Origin: DATAFO01 sp046728935 | Lineage (GTDB): Bacteria; Actinomycetota; Thermoleophilia; Solirubrobacterales; 70-9 | Reading direction: 5' to 3' | Length of the DNA: 8,768 nt | NCBI GenBank assembly: GCA_046728935.1 | Contig: JBKPFS010000094.1 | Location: 1-8,768 of the forward strand | Part shown: one piece after another, positions 1 through 5,745 of the stretch | Position numbering within the stretch: the first letter of the stretch is position 1 | Layout of the letters: each line of letters opens with the position of its first letter | Made by a program: the position numbers and the translations under genes | The notes under the pieces: generated by a model | What the model was told of the DNA's origin: nothing | Database searches by the model: none | Seen by the model: only the letters and a program-made list of their open reading frames with translations

Positions 1-1487
1 GAGCCGTCCTCGTCGCCCCAGAAGAAGACCGGCATCGAGGGCATCGGCTCGGTGATCACGAGCTCGCCAACCTCGTCGACGACCGAGTTGCCCTCCTCGT
101 CGAACGCCTCCACCTTGGCGCCCAGGGAGCGGCCCTGGAGCTCGCCGCGATAGACGGGAAGCAGCGGCACGCCGCCGACGAAGGCGGTGCAGACGTCGGT
201 GCCCCCCGAGGTGGAGAACAGCCAGGTGTCCTCGCCCACGTGGTCGTAGACCCACTGGAAGCCCTCGGGCGAGAGCGGCGAGCCGGTCGAGCCGAGGGAG
301 CGTAGGGCGGCGAGGTCGCGACCGGCGCCGGGCTCGACGTCGGCCTTCATGCAGGCGGCGATGTAGCTCGCGCTGGTGCCGAAGCAGGTCATCTCCGTCC
401 GCTCCGCCAGGTCCCAGAGCGCGTCCATGTCCGGGTAGCCGGGGCTGCCGTCGTAGAGCACGATCGCCGCGTCGGTGAGCAGCACGCCGCAGAGGAAGTT
501 CCACATCATCCAGCCCGTGGTGGTGAACCAGAAGACGCGGTCGCCCTCGCGCGCGTCGACGTGCAGGTGCATCTTCTTCAGGTGCTCGAGCAGGATCCCG
601 CCGTGGCCGTGGACGATCGCCTTCGGGAGCCCGGTCGTGCCCGAGGAGTAGAGGACCCACAGCGGGTGGTCGAAGGGCAGCTGCTCGAAGTCCAGCGGCG
701 GGCGCTCGGCGCCCGCCAGCAGCTCGTCCCAGGTGATCGCCCCGCCCAGGCCCGAGAGATCGGGGGCGGGGCGCAGATACGGGAGGACGACCGTGTGCTC
801 GAGCGTGGGCATCTCCGCCCGCACGTCGGCGACGGTCTCGGCGCGATCGAACTCGCGGCCGCCGTAGCTGTAGCCGTCGACGGTCAGCAGGACCTTGGGC
901 TCGATCTGGGCGAAGCGGTCGACGACGCTGCGGGCGCCGAAGTCGGGAGAGCAGCTCGACCAGATCGCGCCGATCGACGCGGTGCCGAGGAAGGCGACCA
1001 GCGTCTCGGGCGCGTTGGGCATGTAGGCGACCACCCGGTCGCCCCGGGCCACGCCGAGCGCGCGCAGGCCCGCCGCCGCCCGCGCGACCTGCTCGCGGAG
1101 CTCACCCCACGTGAGGCTGTCGAGCGTACGCTGCTCGGAGGCGTAGAGGATCGCGGTGCGGCCGCCCGGCTTGCGGGTGAGCAGGTTCTCCGCGTAGTTG
1201 AGCTCTGCGCCGGTGAACCACTTGGCCCCGGGCATCTCGTGACCCGAGAGGACACGCTGGTATCCGACCGACGCGCGGACCTCGAAGAAGTCCCAGATCG
1301 AGGCCCAGAAGTCCTCCGCCTCGTCGACGGACCAGCGCCAGAGCGCGTGATAGTCGCCGCCGAAGTCGAGGCCGCGTTCGGCCTCGAGCCAGCGCATGTA
1401 GCGGGTCAGGTTCGAGCGCTCGACGCTCTGCGTCGAGGGCGTCCACAGGAGTTCCCCGCGCTTGGCTTCGGCCGTCGCCCGCTCCAC
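1..1487 (-). CDS. Acetoacetate-CoA ligase (acetoacetyl-CoA synthetase), C-terminus cut by window edge
   Basis: ANL-superfamily adenylating enzyme that activates acetoacetate to acetoacetyl-CoA with ATP and CoA in the cytoplasm (ketone-body or PHB-derived carbon use, or supply of acetoacetyl units). About 495 codons are visible; the family is usually about 650, so roughly 160 C-terminal residues, including the A10 lysine region, lie outside. The N-terminus has the AACS-type signature: LLWTPS (residues 13-18), NLTRYMRWLEAERGLDF (26-42), ALWRWSV (48-54), FWASIWDFF (60-68), WFTGAELNYAENLL (90-103). The A3 phosphate-binding loop YSSGTTGLPKAIVH is at about 280-293, and STSGGTDVCTAF follows near residue 420. 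These N-terminal motifs favour acetoacetate over acetate specificity. The start is GTG at 1487, because an in-frame TGA lies five codons upstream and no ATG occurs before MRWLEAE. There is no clear Shine-Dalgarno. It begins 31 nt after the M28 peptidase stop, so it is probably the second gene of that unit. Confidence 0.93.
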   Translation of the reverse strand, partial: MERATAEAKRGELLWTPSTQSVERSNLTRYMRWLEAERGLDFGGDYHALWRWSVDEAEDFWASIWDFFEVRASVGYQRVLSGHEMPGAKWFTGAELNYAENLLTRKPGGRTAILYASEQRTLDSLTWGELREQVARAAAGLRALGVARGDRVVAYMPNAPETLVAFLGTASIGAIWSSCSPDFGARSVVDRFAQIEPKVLLTVDGYSYGGREFDRAETVADVRAEMPTLEHTVVLPYLRPAPDLSGLGGAITWDELLAGAERPPLDFEQLPFDHPLWVLYSSGTTGLPKAIVHGHGGILLEHLKKMHLHVDAREGDRVFWFTTTGWMMWNFLCGVLLTDAAIVLYDGSPGYPDMDALWDLAERTEMTCFGTSASYIAACMKADVEPGAGRDLAALRSLGSTGSPLSPEGFQWVYDHVGEDTWLFSTSGGTDVCTAFVGGVPLLPVYRGELQGRSLGAKVEAFDEEGNSVVDEVGELVITEPMPSMPVFFWGDEDG

Positions 1488-1518
1488 GGGACGTTTGTAT
1501 CACCGCGCAGCGCTGCGG

Positions 1519-2739
1519 CTAGGTCGTCCCGGCGCGGCGGCCGATATCGCGATCGAGCTGGCGGACGAGCTCCTGGGCGAATCGCTCGGCGGCCGCGAGC
1601 GCGTCGGGATCGATGCGCTCGGGCGTGTCGTTTCCGGTGTGGTGCTCGAGCCCGGGCAGACCCGTGTCGGCGAGGCGCCAGATGGTGATCGCGGGGTAGC
1701 CCGCGATCGTTGGCGGCAGGGCGTCGCTCGCGGTCGCGAGGCTGACCGGCGTGGCCGCGGGAGCCCCGCCGTCCTCCGCGGCGGCGGCGGAGATCGCCTC
1801 GCACAGCTGGGCGAGTCGGGCGCTGTGCCGGTAGGTGACCGCGAGGCCCTCCCCGGCGAGGTAGTGGAGGTTGCCGATTCCGAGCATGTCGAGGACCAGG
1901 AAGTGGGTCGAGTCGCGATCGAGGTCGCGCTTGTGGGAGCGCATGAACGAGCGCATCCCCTCCATCAGGCATTCCTCACCGCCGGTGAACAGCACGCAGA
2001 CGTCGAGGTTTCGGGGCGGATCGGCGTCGAGCGCCGCGGCGAGGGAGAGGGCGGTGGCCACGCCGGAGGCGTTGTCGTTGGCGCCCGGCACGATGGCGGA
2101 GAGCTCGATGTCGACGAGCAGGAAGCTGGCGACCAGGAGCACCAGGGTGGGGAGGAGCTGGATCAGGCTGACCCAGGTCGCGTCGATACCGGCCATTCGG
2201 AGTCCCAGGATCGGGAGCAGCGCCGCGAGCGACCAGAAGAGGATCCGCGGCGGGGTCAGCACCAGCCGCCATCGGGGCGGGTTCCAGGCCTCCCGGCGCC
2301 TCATCCGCTCGCTGAACAGGTAGCCGGTGCGGGCGGCGTCGTAGTGGGCGCAGAGGATCACGCGCGCCGGCGCCTCGGGGCGGTTGCCGGGCGAGAATAC
2401 GTTCTGCGATCCCCGGCGGAAGAAGAGGCGGCGGAGCAGGTAGAAGCGGGTGTTGAGGTCGAGGTAGAGCGATGCCGCCGCGACGAGCACGAGGGCGAAG
2501 CCGACGGCAGGCTCCGCAATCGCGAGCAGGCTGCCGGCGAAGCCGAGCGTGCAGTGCGCGGCGACGATCAGCCCGATCTGGGGGTGGACGTATGTGGGCT
2601 CGATCTCCGCCTTCCGCCCCTGATCGCGCAGGCGCTCGGCCAGCCAGTTGGCGGCGCGGCGCTCCGCGTCGGTGCCGGTCAGCCGGCCCTCGAACGAGCA
2701 CAGCCCGCGGATGATCTCCATGCGCCCGTCCGCCTCCAC
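1519..2739 (-). CDS. M28-family zinc peptidase with four membrane helices
   Basis: Metallopeptidase (aminopeptidase-like) of about 406 residues. The M28 metal ligands are visible in order: H132 and D134 in CAHYDA, D222 in GANDNASG, E255/E256 in GGEE, D284 in LVLDM, and H366/H367 in HHTGND. The NDNASG and GGEE blocks are diagnostic. Hydrophobic segments lie at about 54-73, 76-95, 166-184 and 190-209. The first hairpin precedes the catalytic core; the second sits inside it, between the first and second zinc ligands. Arg-rich flanks (RFYLLRRLFFRRG near 98-110, RRREAWNPPRWR near 147-158) suggest by the positive-inside rule that the catalytic domain faces the cytoplasm; this is inference. Start: GTG at 2739 gives 406 aa and has a GATAAT hexamer 9 nt upstream, so it may be leaderless. 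ATG at 2721, 11 nt after a GGAGG, would give 400 aa. The substrate is unknown. AACS follows after 31 nt in the same direction. Confidence 0.88.
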   Translation of the reverse strand: MEADGRMEIIRGLCSFEGRLTGTDAERRAANWLAERLRDQGRKAEIEPTYVHPQIGLIVAAHCTLGFAGSLLAIAEPAVGFALVLVAAASLYLDLNTRFYLLRRLFFRRGSQNVFSPGNRPEAPARVILCAHYDAARTGYLFSERMRRREAWNPPRWRLVLTPPRILFWSLAALLPILGLRMAGIDATWVSLIQLLPTLVLLVASFLLVDIELSAIVPGANDNASGVATALSLAAALDADPPRNLDVCVLFTGGEECLMEGMRSFMRSHKRDLDRDSTHFLVLDMLGIGNLHYLAGEGLAVTYRHSARLAQLCEAISAAAAEDGGAPAATPVSLATASDALPPTIAGYPAITIWRLADTGLPGLEHHTGNDTPERIDPDALAAAERFAQELVRQLDRDIGRRAGTT

Positions 2740-2755
2740 GAGCGGGGGATTATCG
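2737..2755 (-). promoter_or_regulatory. Candidate -10 box (GATAAT) for a leaderless M28 transcript
   Basis: On the minus strand GATAAT lies 9 nt before the GTG at 2739. No convincing -35 element or Shine-Dalgarno precedes this GTG. The spacing would put the transcript start close to the start codon. This is inference from hexamer and spacing only. Confidence 0.3.
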
Positions 2756-2769
2756 CGGCGAGGGTTGGC

Positions 2770-3292
2770 TCAGCGCTTCCGTCCGATGTGGCGGTCCATG
2801 AGCGCGACGGACTCGCGCCGAGCGACCGAGATGTTCCAGCGGTTCATCTGCGGCCACTCGACGCCGACCCTGTCGCAGTACTCGCAGAAGAGCCGGCGGA
2901 TGTCGTCGGAACGGTTGGAGAATGTGTAACGGTCATAAGGCGTCCGACGGAGGCCTGTGCCTATGCTGGGAAAACCGCAGGGCCAATGTCGCGAGTAGCA
3001 ACGGACTTCATCGACGCGTCCCTCGCTTCGCTGCACAACCGCGACCACGTTCTGGGCATGACAAGTGACGTGGCGGCCGCGCACTCCGCGACGATCGCCG
3101 GATAGGAGCGATCAAGCGCAACGTGGAGCTGATAGACGGACTTGCGATGTTCGGTGAGCCAACCATCGCCGAGGTACAGGCCGAGCAGATACGCGTACGC
3201 GTATTCCGGTGCGCCGCGAAATCTCGCAATTGTTTGAACCCCGCGTCGCCGAGTGCAAGTACCCACTCGACCTCGTGGGCCTCGCGGGTCAC
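2770..3292 (-). pseudogene. Broken HTH + LAGLIDADG-like (homing-endonuclease-related) gene
   Basis: Pieces of one protein family are spread over all three minus-strand frames in the right order. (1) From GTG 3292: VTREAHEVEWVLALGDAGFKQ, the usual start of the family's N-terminal helix-turn-helix. (2) After a 1-base (mod 3) frame loss near 3230: TIARFRGAP, then YAYLLGLYLGDGWLTEHRKSVYQLHVALDRSYPAIVAECAAA, the core LAGLIDADG-like block. (3) After a second frame loss near 3045-3065: NVVAVVQRSEG, YSRHWPCGFP, then YTFSNRSDDIRRLFCEYCDRVGVEWPQMNRWNISVARRESVALMDRHIG, ending in TGA at 2770. Compared with my memory of intact relatives, the linker between the HTH and YAYLLG, and the segment with the 'RGLIHSDGCR' motif between GFPS and YTFSNRS, are missing. 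Intact members are about 220-260 aa and usually annotated as HTH or LAGLIDADG endonuclease-like proteins of unproven activity. The gene begins 17 nt downstream of tRNA-Leu(CAA). Two frame breaks plus two losses argue for real decay rather than sequencing error. Confidence 0.8.
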
Positions 3293-3309
3293 GATCCGCG
3301 TTGGCCGAG

Positions 3310-3393
3310 TGCGGCGGGTGGGATTCGAACCCACATGGGCTTTCGCCAACAGATTTTGAATCTGTTCTCTGCTACCAATTCGAGTACCGCCGC
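3310..3393 (-). tRNA. tRNA-Leu (anticodon CAA)
   Basis: An 84-nt class II tRNA decoding UUG. The acceptor GCGGCGG pairs perfectly with CCGCCGC. The D arm is CTC...GAG with TTGG in the loop. The anticodon stem ACAGA/TCTGT encloses loop TTCAAAA, giving CAA with U33. The long variable arm has GGC-GAAA-GCC. The T arm GTGGG-TTCGAAT-CCCAC is perfect. The discriminator is A73, as expected for Leu, and no CCA is encoded. Confidence 0.95.
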
Positions 3394-3454
3394 TCGCCCT
3401 CCATTTTGACGACTCTAGGTTGCAATCCGCACCGGATGTCGCGTCCGCCGTGCC

Positions 3455-3475
3455 GGTTGACTCGCTGAGTCGATC
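3455..3475. repeat. Inverted repeat between tRNA-Leu(CAA) and the SRAP gene
   Basis: GACTC-GCT-GAGTC is a perfect 5-bp dyad with a 3-nt centre, extendable to 9 bp with G-U pairs when read as RNA. It lies about 40 bp upstream of the SRAP start codon and about 60 bp upstream of the divergent tRNA. It could be an operator, but it does not resemble the actinobacterial LexA box (CGAAC-N4-GTTCG). Function unknown. Confidence 0.25.
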
Positions 3476-3500
3476 CGAAGGGCCGATCCGGCAGCGCCGG

Positions 3501-3516
3501 TAGCCTCGTGCGGGCA
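3501..3516 (+). promoter_or_regulatory. Candidate -10 box (TAGCCT) for a leaderless SRAP transcript
   Basis: TAGCCT at 3501-3506 fits TANNNT and lies 9 nt before the ATG at 3516. No Shine-Dalgarno is present between it and the ATG, so a leaderless mRNA is plausible. No -35 box is seen at a standard distance. Confidence 0.3.
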
Positions 3517-4217
3517 TGTGCGGGCGCTACACGCTCACTAACCCCGACCCCGCTGCGCTGGGGGCCCGGTTCTACATCTCCGAGTCGGCCGATCTTGCCG
3601 CGGAGGAGAAGCCGCGGTTCAACATCGCTCCAACCGATCCGGTTCTGGCTATCCGCCGGCGCGCCGAGGGCGATCGCGAGCTCGGACGGCTTCGCTGGGG
3701 CCTGGTTCCCGGACGCTGGGCCGAGACGCGTTCCGGTCCGCCGCTGATCAACGCGCGCGCCGAGGGCATCGACCGCCAGCCCGCGTTCGCGGAGTCGTTC
3801 CGAGAGCGGCGCTGCCTGATCCCGGCGGACGGGTTCTACGAGTGGCTGACAGACGAGCGGGGCAAGCGACCGATCTGGATCAGCCGCCCCGACGGCGAGC
3901 TCTTCGCCTTCGCGGGGGTGTGGGCGGAGCTCCCCGCCCGCGGCTCCGACGACGTGCTGCACAGCTGCGCGATCATCACCTGCGAGCCGACTCAGCTGAT
4001 CCGCCCGATCCACGACCGCATGCCGGTAGTCCTCGCCCCGGAGGCGGAGGCGGCGTGGCTGGAGCCAAATGACGATCTCGAGGCGCTCCGCGAACTCTTG
4101 CTGCCCGCGCCAGAGGACTCCCTGGTGCTGCGCGAGGTCTCCGACGCGATCAACGACGTCCGCGAGGACGGCACGCACCTGATCGCGCCCCGCGAGGAGC
4201 AGCCCGCGCTGTTCTAG
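3516..4217 (+). CDS. SRAP-domain protein (SOS-response-associated, YedK/HMCES-like abasic-site DNA-protein crosslinker)
   Basis: A 233-aa protein of normal SRAP length. Family members bind single-stranded DNA at abasic sites and form a thiazolidine crosslink through the N-terminal cysteine exposed after Met removal, which shields the lesion. The visible active-site set is complete: C2 in MCGRYTL, N36 in RFNIAPT, N79/R81/E83 in INARAEG, E109 in DGFYEW, and H166 in IHDRMPV. Because Cys2 must directly follow Met, the ATG at 3516 is fixed. Other family blocks are RWGLVP (60-65), FAESFRERRCLIPADGFYEW (91-110) and FAFAGVW (130-136). It acts in the nucleoid on damaged DNA, probably without partners. 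It is transcribed divergently from tRNA-Leu(CAA), and its stop is 4 bp from the stop of the convergent membrane-protein gene. There is no obvious LexA box upstream, so SOS control is not supported here. Confidence 0.95.
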   Translation: MCGRYTLTNPDPAALGARFYISESADLAAEEKPRFNIAPTDPVLAIRRRAEGDRELGRLRWGLVPGRWAETRSGPPLINARAEGIDRQPAFAESFRERRCLIPADGFYEWLTDERGKRPIWISRPDGELFAFAGVWAELPARGSDDVLHSCAIITCEPTQLIRPIHDRMPVVLAPEAEAAWLEPNDDLEALRELLLPAPEDSLVLREVSDAINDVREDGTHLIAPREEQPALF

Positions 4218-4221
4218 GCGC

Positions 4222-4749
4222 TCAGCCCGCCTGGGGCTGGGGCTCGGAGCCCGGAGGGCCCTCGCCGGCGAGGGGCTGGCCGCCGATCGGCCGCTCCTCC
4301 TCGACGTGCCACTCCTGGTTGAAGGCGATCATCGACACGGCGACGAGGATCGCCTGCACCGGGACGACGAGAATGGTCAGCAGCCCGAGCAGGTCCTCGG
4401 GCAGCGCGGGGGAGTCGAGCCCGTCCTTGGACCGGGCGAACCAGTCCGGGGCGGCGATCGCCGCGAAGATCGCGAGGATCACGGCGAAGGCGGCGGCCAC
4501 GGGCAGGCAACCGCGGTTCCAGCGGGCGACCAGGAACGCGAAGAGGATGTAAAGCCCGGCCCAGAGCAGGGACATCACCGCCACGCTGGCCCCCTGGAGG
4601 CGCTCCCATCCGCCGAGGGTGATGACGATCAGCAGGCCGGCGCTGACCAGGAGGACGAAGGAGACGACCGCCTTCATCATCTTCGCCTCGGGCTTCTCCC
4701 GATTCGGCCGCCACAGCTCGTAGCCCGGCCGTACCGTTGCAACCTCCAT
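4222..4749 (-). CDS. Conserved-looking four-helix membrane protein, function unknown
   Basis: A 175-aa protein with an N-terminal cytosolic-looking stretch (MEVATVRPGYELWRPNREKPEAK), then hydrophobic segments at about 26-45, 55-76, 83-101 and 119-142, and a Pro/Gly/Glu-rich tail (148-175). Distinctive stretches are ARWNRGCLPVAA (75-86), AIAAPDWFARSKDGL (97-111) and AFNQEWHVEEE (142-152). I do not recognise a named family; it may be a lineage-specific actinobacterial integral membrane protein. Start: ATG at 4749 has TAGACT 8 nt upstream and no Shine-Dalgarno, consistent with a leaderless message. The frame stays open further upstream, but only because it reads through tRNA-Leu(UAG). ATG at 4680 (MMKAVVSF) is a possible shorter start directly before the first helix. 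It converges on the SRAP gene with a 4-bp gap. Confidence 0.75.
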   Translation of the reverse strand: MEVATVRPGYELWRPNREKPEAKMMKAVVSFVLLVSAGLLIVITLGGWERLQGASVAVMSLLWAGLYILFAFLVARWNRGCLPVAAAFAVILAIFAAIAAPDWFARSKDGLDSPALPEDLLGLLTILVVPVQAILVAVSMIAFNQEWHVEEERPIGGQPLAGEGPPGSEPQPQAG

Positions 4750-4757
4750 CGGGGACA

Positions 4758-4763
4758 AGTCTA
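4758..4763 (-). promoter_or_regulatory. Candidate -10 box (TAGACT) for the membrane-protein gene
   Basis: TAGACT on the minus strand fits TANNNT and ends 8 nt before the ATG at 4749. No Shine-Dalgarno or clear -35 is seen. It would allow transcription independent of the upstream tRNA-Leu(UAG). Confidence 0.3.
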
Positions 4764-4795
4764 AGAGCTGTCGAGGTTGCCTGCGGCGGTTCGCA

Positions 4796-4879
4796 TGCGG
4801 GCGGTGGGACTCGAACCCACAATCTCTTTCGAGCACCAGGTTCTAGGCCTGGCCTGTATTCCAGTTCCAGCACGCCCGC
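4796..4879 (-). tRNA. tRNA-Leu (anticodon UAG), with unusual C33
   Basis: An 84-nt class II tRNA. The acceptor GCGGGCG pairs with CGCCCGC. The D arm CTG...CAG has CTGG in the loop. The anticodon stem CCAGG/CCTGG is perfect, with loop CCTAGAA. The variable arm has CTC-GAAA-GAG. The T arm GTGGG-TTCGAGT-CCCAC is perfect. The discriminator is A73, as expected for Leu, and no CCA is encoded. With a 5-bp stem and 7-nt loop the anticodon is UAG, and the base before it is C, not the nearly universal U33. Everything else looks intact. Confidence 0.9.
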
Positions 4880-4888
4880 GAGGGAGGA

Positions 4889-4894
4889 ATTCTA
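4889..4894 (-). promoter_or_regulatory. Candidate -10 box (TAGAAT) of tRNA-Leu(UAG)
   Basis: TAGAAT on the minus strand lies 9 nt upstream of the tRNA 5' end. It is in the 43-bp spacer shared with the divergent tRNA-Trp promoter. The -35 region is not recognisable. Confidence 0.45.
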
Positions 4895-4905
4895 GGAGTC
4901 CGGAT

Positions 4906-4911
4906 TACACT
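4906..4911 (+). promoter_or_regulatory. Candidate -10 box (TACACT) of tRNA-Trp
   Basis: TACACT lies 11 nt before the mature tRNA-Trp 5' end, implying a leader of about 4 nt if transcription starts 7 nt downstream. No consensus -35 is visible. It faces the opposite way to the tRNA-Leu(UAG) -10, 11 bp away. Confidence 0.45.
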
Positions 4912-4922
4912 GAGACTCGCCT

Positions 4923-4995
4923 GGGGCAGTGGCCAAATTGGCAAGGCACCGGTCTCCAAAACCGGCGATTCCAGGTTCGAGTCCTGGCTGCCCCG
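4923..4995 (+). tRNA. tRNA-Trp (anticodon CCA)
   Basis: A 73-nt tRNA. The acceptor GGGGCAG pairs with CTGCCCC. The D arm is GCC...GGC with TTGG in the loop. The anticodon stem CCGGT/ACCGG encloses CTCCAAA (U33, CCA). The T arm CCAGG-TTCGAGT-CCTGG is perfect. The discriminator is G73, the tryptophan identity base. No CCA is encoded. Confidence 0.96.
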
Positions 4996-4998
4996 TCC

Positions 4999-5056
4999 GC
5001 GGCCAAAGCCGCACCGGAATGGCCGTTTGCATTCTCGGCCCGAGCCGCAAATTTGC
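4999..5056 (+). terminator. Hairpin region downstream of tRNA-Trp
   Basis: Several small dyads follow the tRNA: GCGGC-CAAA-GCCGC (4999-5012); a nested stem in which TTTGC (5026-5030) pairs with GCAAA (5047-5051) around CTCG-GCC-CGAG (5034-5044); and the palindrome GCAAATTTGC (5047-5056). None has a proper T-run. They could end the tRNA transcript or, being upstream of CAP1, serve as a protein-binding site. Confidence 0.3.
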
Positions 5057-5106
5057 ACCTGAGCAGCGGGTTCTGCGCCTGACTGGAATCCGGCCGGCGC
5101 AGTCGA

Positions 5107-5112
5107 TACCCT
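5107..5112 (+). promoter_or_regulatory. Candidate -10 box (TACCCT) for the CAP1-CAP2 unit
   Basis: TACCCT fits TANNNT and ends 23 nt before the ATG at 5136. There is no recognisable -35 and no strong Shine-Dalgarno before CAP1. Confidence 0.25.
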
Positions 5113-5135
5113 AACGCGCTCTTCACGCTTTGCTC

Positions 5136-5735
5136 ATGGTTCGCGTCGCCCCGGGACAACCACGATTGCGCCTGTTCGCGCCGCTCGCGCTCGCGCTGCT
5201 CCTCGCCTCGCTGGCGGCGCTGGCGCTTGCGCCGGACGGCGCCATCGCCGGACCGAAGGCATGCCGCGACGCCCGCACGCCCGCCGCCGAGCTGGAGCCG
5301 AGGACGCTTCGGAAGTCGCTCGTCTGCGTGATCAACAAGGCGCGGGTGAAGCGCGACATCGAGAAGCTCGATCGGAGCAAGCCGCTGAAGAAGGTCGCCC
5401 AGAGCCACGCCGAGGTGATGGTCGAGGAGGACTGCCTCGGCCACACCTGCCCCGGCGAGGCCACGCTCGAGGAGCGGATTCGCAAGAGCGGCTACCCCGA
5501 CGGAGCCCGCCGCTGGAAGTACGCGGAGAACACCGGCTGCGCCCTGACGGTGAAGGCGATGCTTCGCCACTGGCTGGCGACGAGCTTCCATCGCCACAAC
5601 CTGCTGAACCCCGAATTCCGCGATATCGGCGCCGGCGCGGCGCAGGGTGCGCCTCCGTCCGGTGGATGTGAGACCAATTTCGCCACCTTCACGGTGGTTT
5701 TCGGCAAGCGAGAGCTCGAATCGACCGAAGGTTAA
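5136..5735 (+). CDS. CAP1: secreted CAP-superfamily (SCP/PR1-like) protein, divergent copy
   Basis: A 199-aa exported protein. A signal peptide (residues 1 to about 38, hydrophobic core 12-32, possible AIAG cleavage site) is followed by one bacterial CAP domain. CAP landmarks are A88-QSHAEVM, C100-LGHTC105 with the conserved His103, E131 in YAENTG, W146-LATSFH152RHNLLNPEF, and DIGAGAAQG. Compared with CAP2 and CAP3, the canonical ENIAWG is ENTGCA, and the copy has six cysteines (43, 64, 100, 105, 135, 178) rather than four; C135 and C178 could form an extra disulfide. Bacterial CAP proteins are extracytoplasmic, and no function can be assigned from sequence. Start: ATG 5136 precedes a normal n-region; an in-frame TTG at 5130 is less likely. 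The stop TAA overlaps the Shine-Dalgarno of CAP2, so the two are probably co-translated. Confidence 0.88.
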   Translation: MVRVAPGQPRLRLFAPLALALLLASLAALALAPDGAIAGPKACRDARTPAAELEPRTLRKSLVCVINKARVKRDIEKLDRSKPLKKVAQSHAEVMVEEDCLGHTCPGEATLEERIRKSGYPDGARRWKYAENTGCALTVKAMLRHWLATSFHRHNLLNPEFRDIGAGAAQGAPPSGGCETNFATFTVVFGKRELESTEG

Positions 5736-5740
5736 GGAGG
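5734..5740 (+). promoter_or_regulatory. Strong Shine-Dalgarno (AAGGAGG) of CAP2, overlapping the CAP1 stop
   Basis: AAGGAGG shares its AA with the CAP1 TAA and sits 5 nt before the CAP2 ATG. It fixes the CAP2 start and implies translational coupling. It is the only textbook Shine-Dalgarno in the window, which fits CAP2 being internal to an operon. Confidence 0.85.
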
Positions 5741-5745
5741 ACCGC

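Noticed and set aside
1462..3105. Long open frame on the plus strand (547 codons) opposite the M28 gene, and a similar one at 561-1688 opposite AACS
   Set aside because: They lie antisense to genes with clear family motifs, show Arg/Gly/Ala/Glu-rich low-complexity composition and no domain, and are the usual by-product of high GC third positions.
3209..3468. Small plus-strand frames with peptides such as GWDSNPHGLSPTDFESV; also AVGLEPTISFEHQVLGL near 4806
   Set aside because: These are translations of the antisense strand of tRNA-Leu genes, a frequent annotation artefact.
3455..3475. Possible LexA/SOS box upstream of the SRAP gene
   Set aside because: The dyad GACTC-GCT-GAGTC does not match the actinobacterial CGAAC-N4-GTTCG pattern, so only an unnamed inverted repeat is reported.
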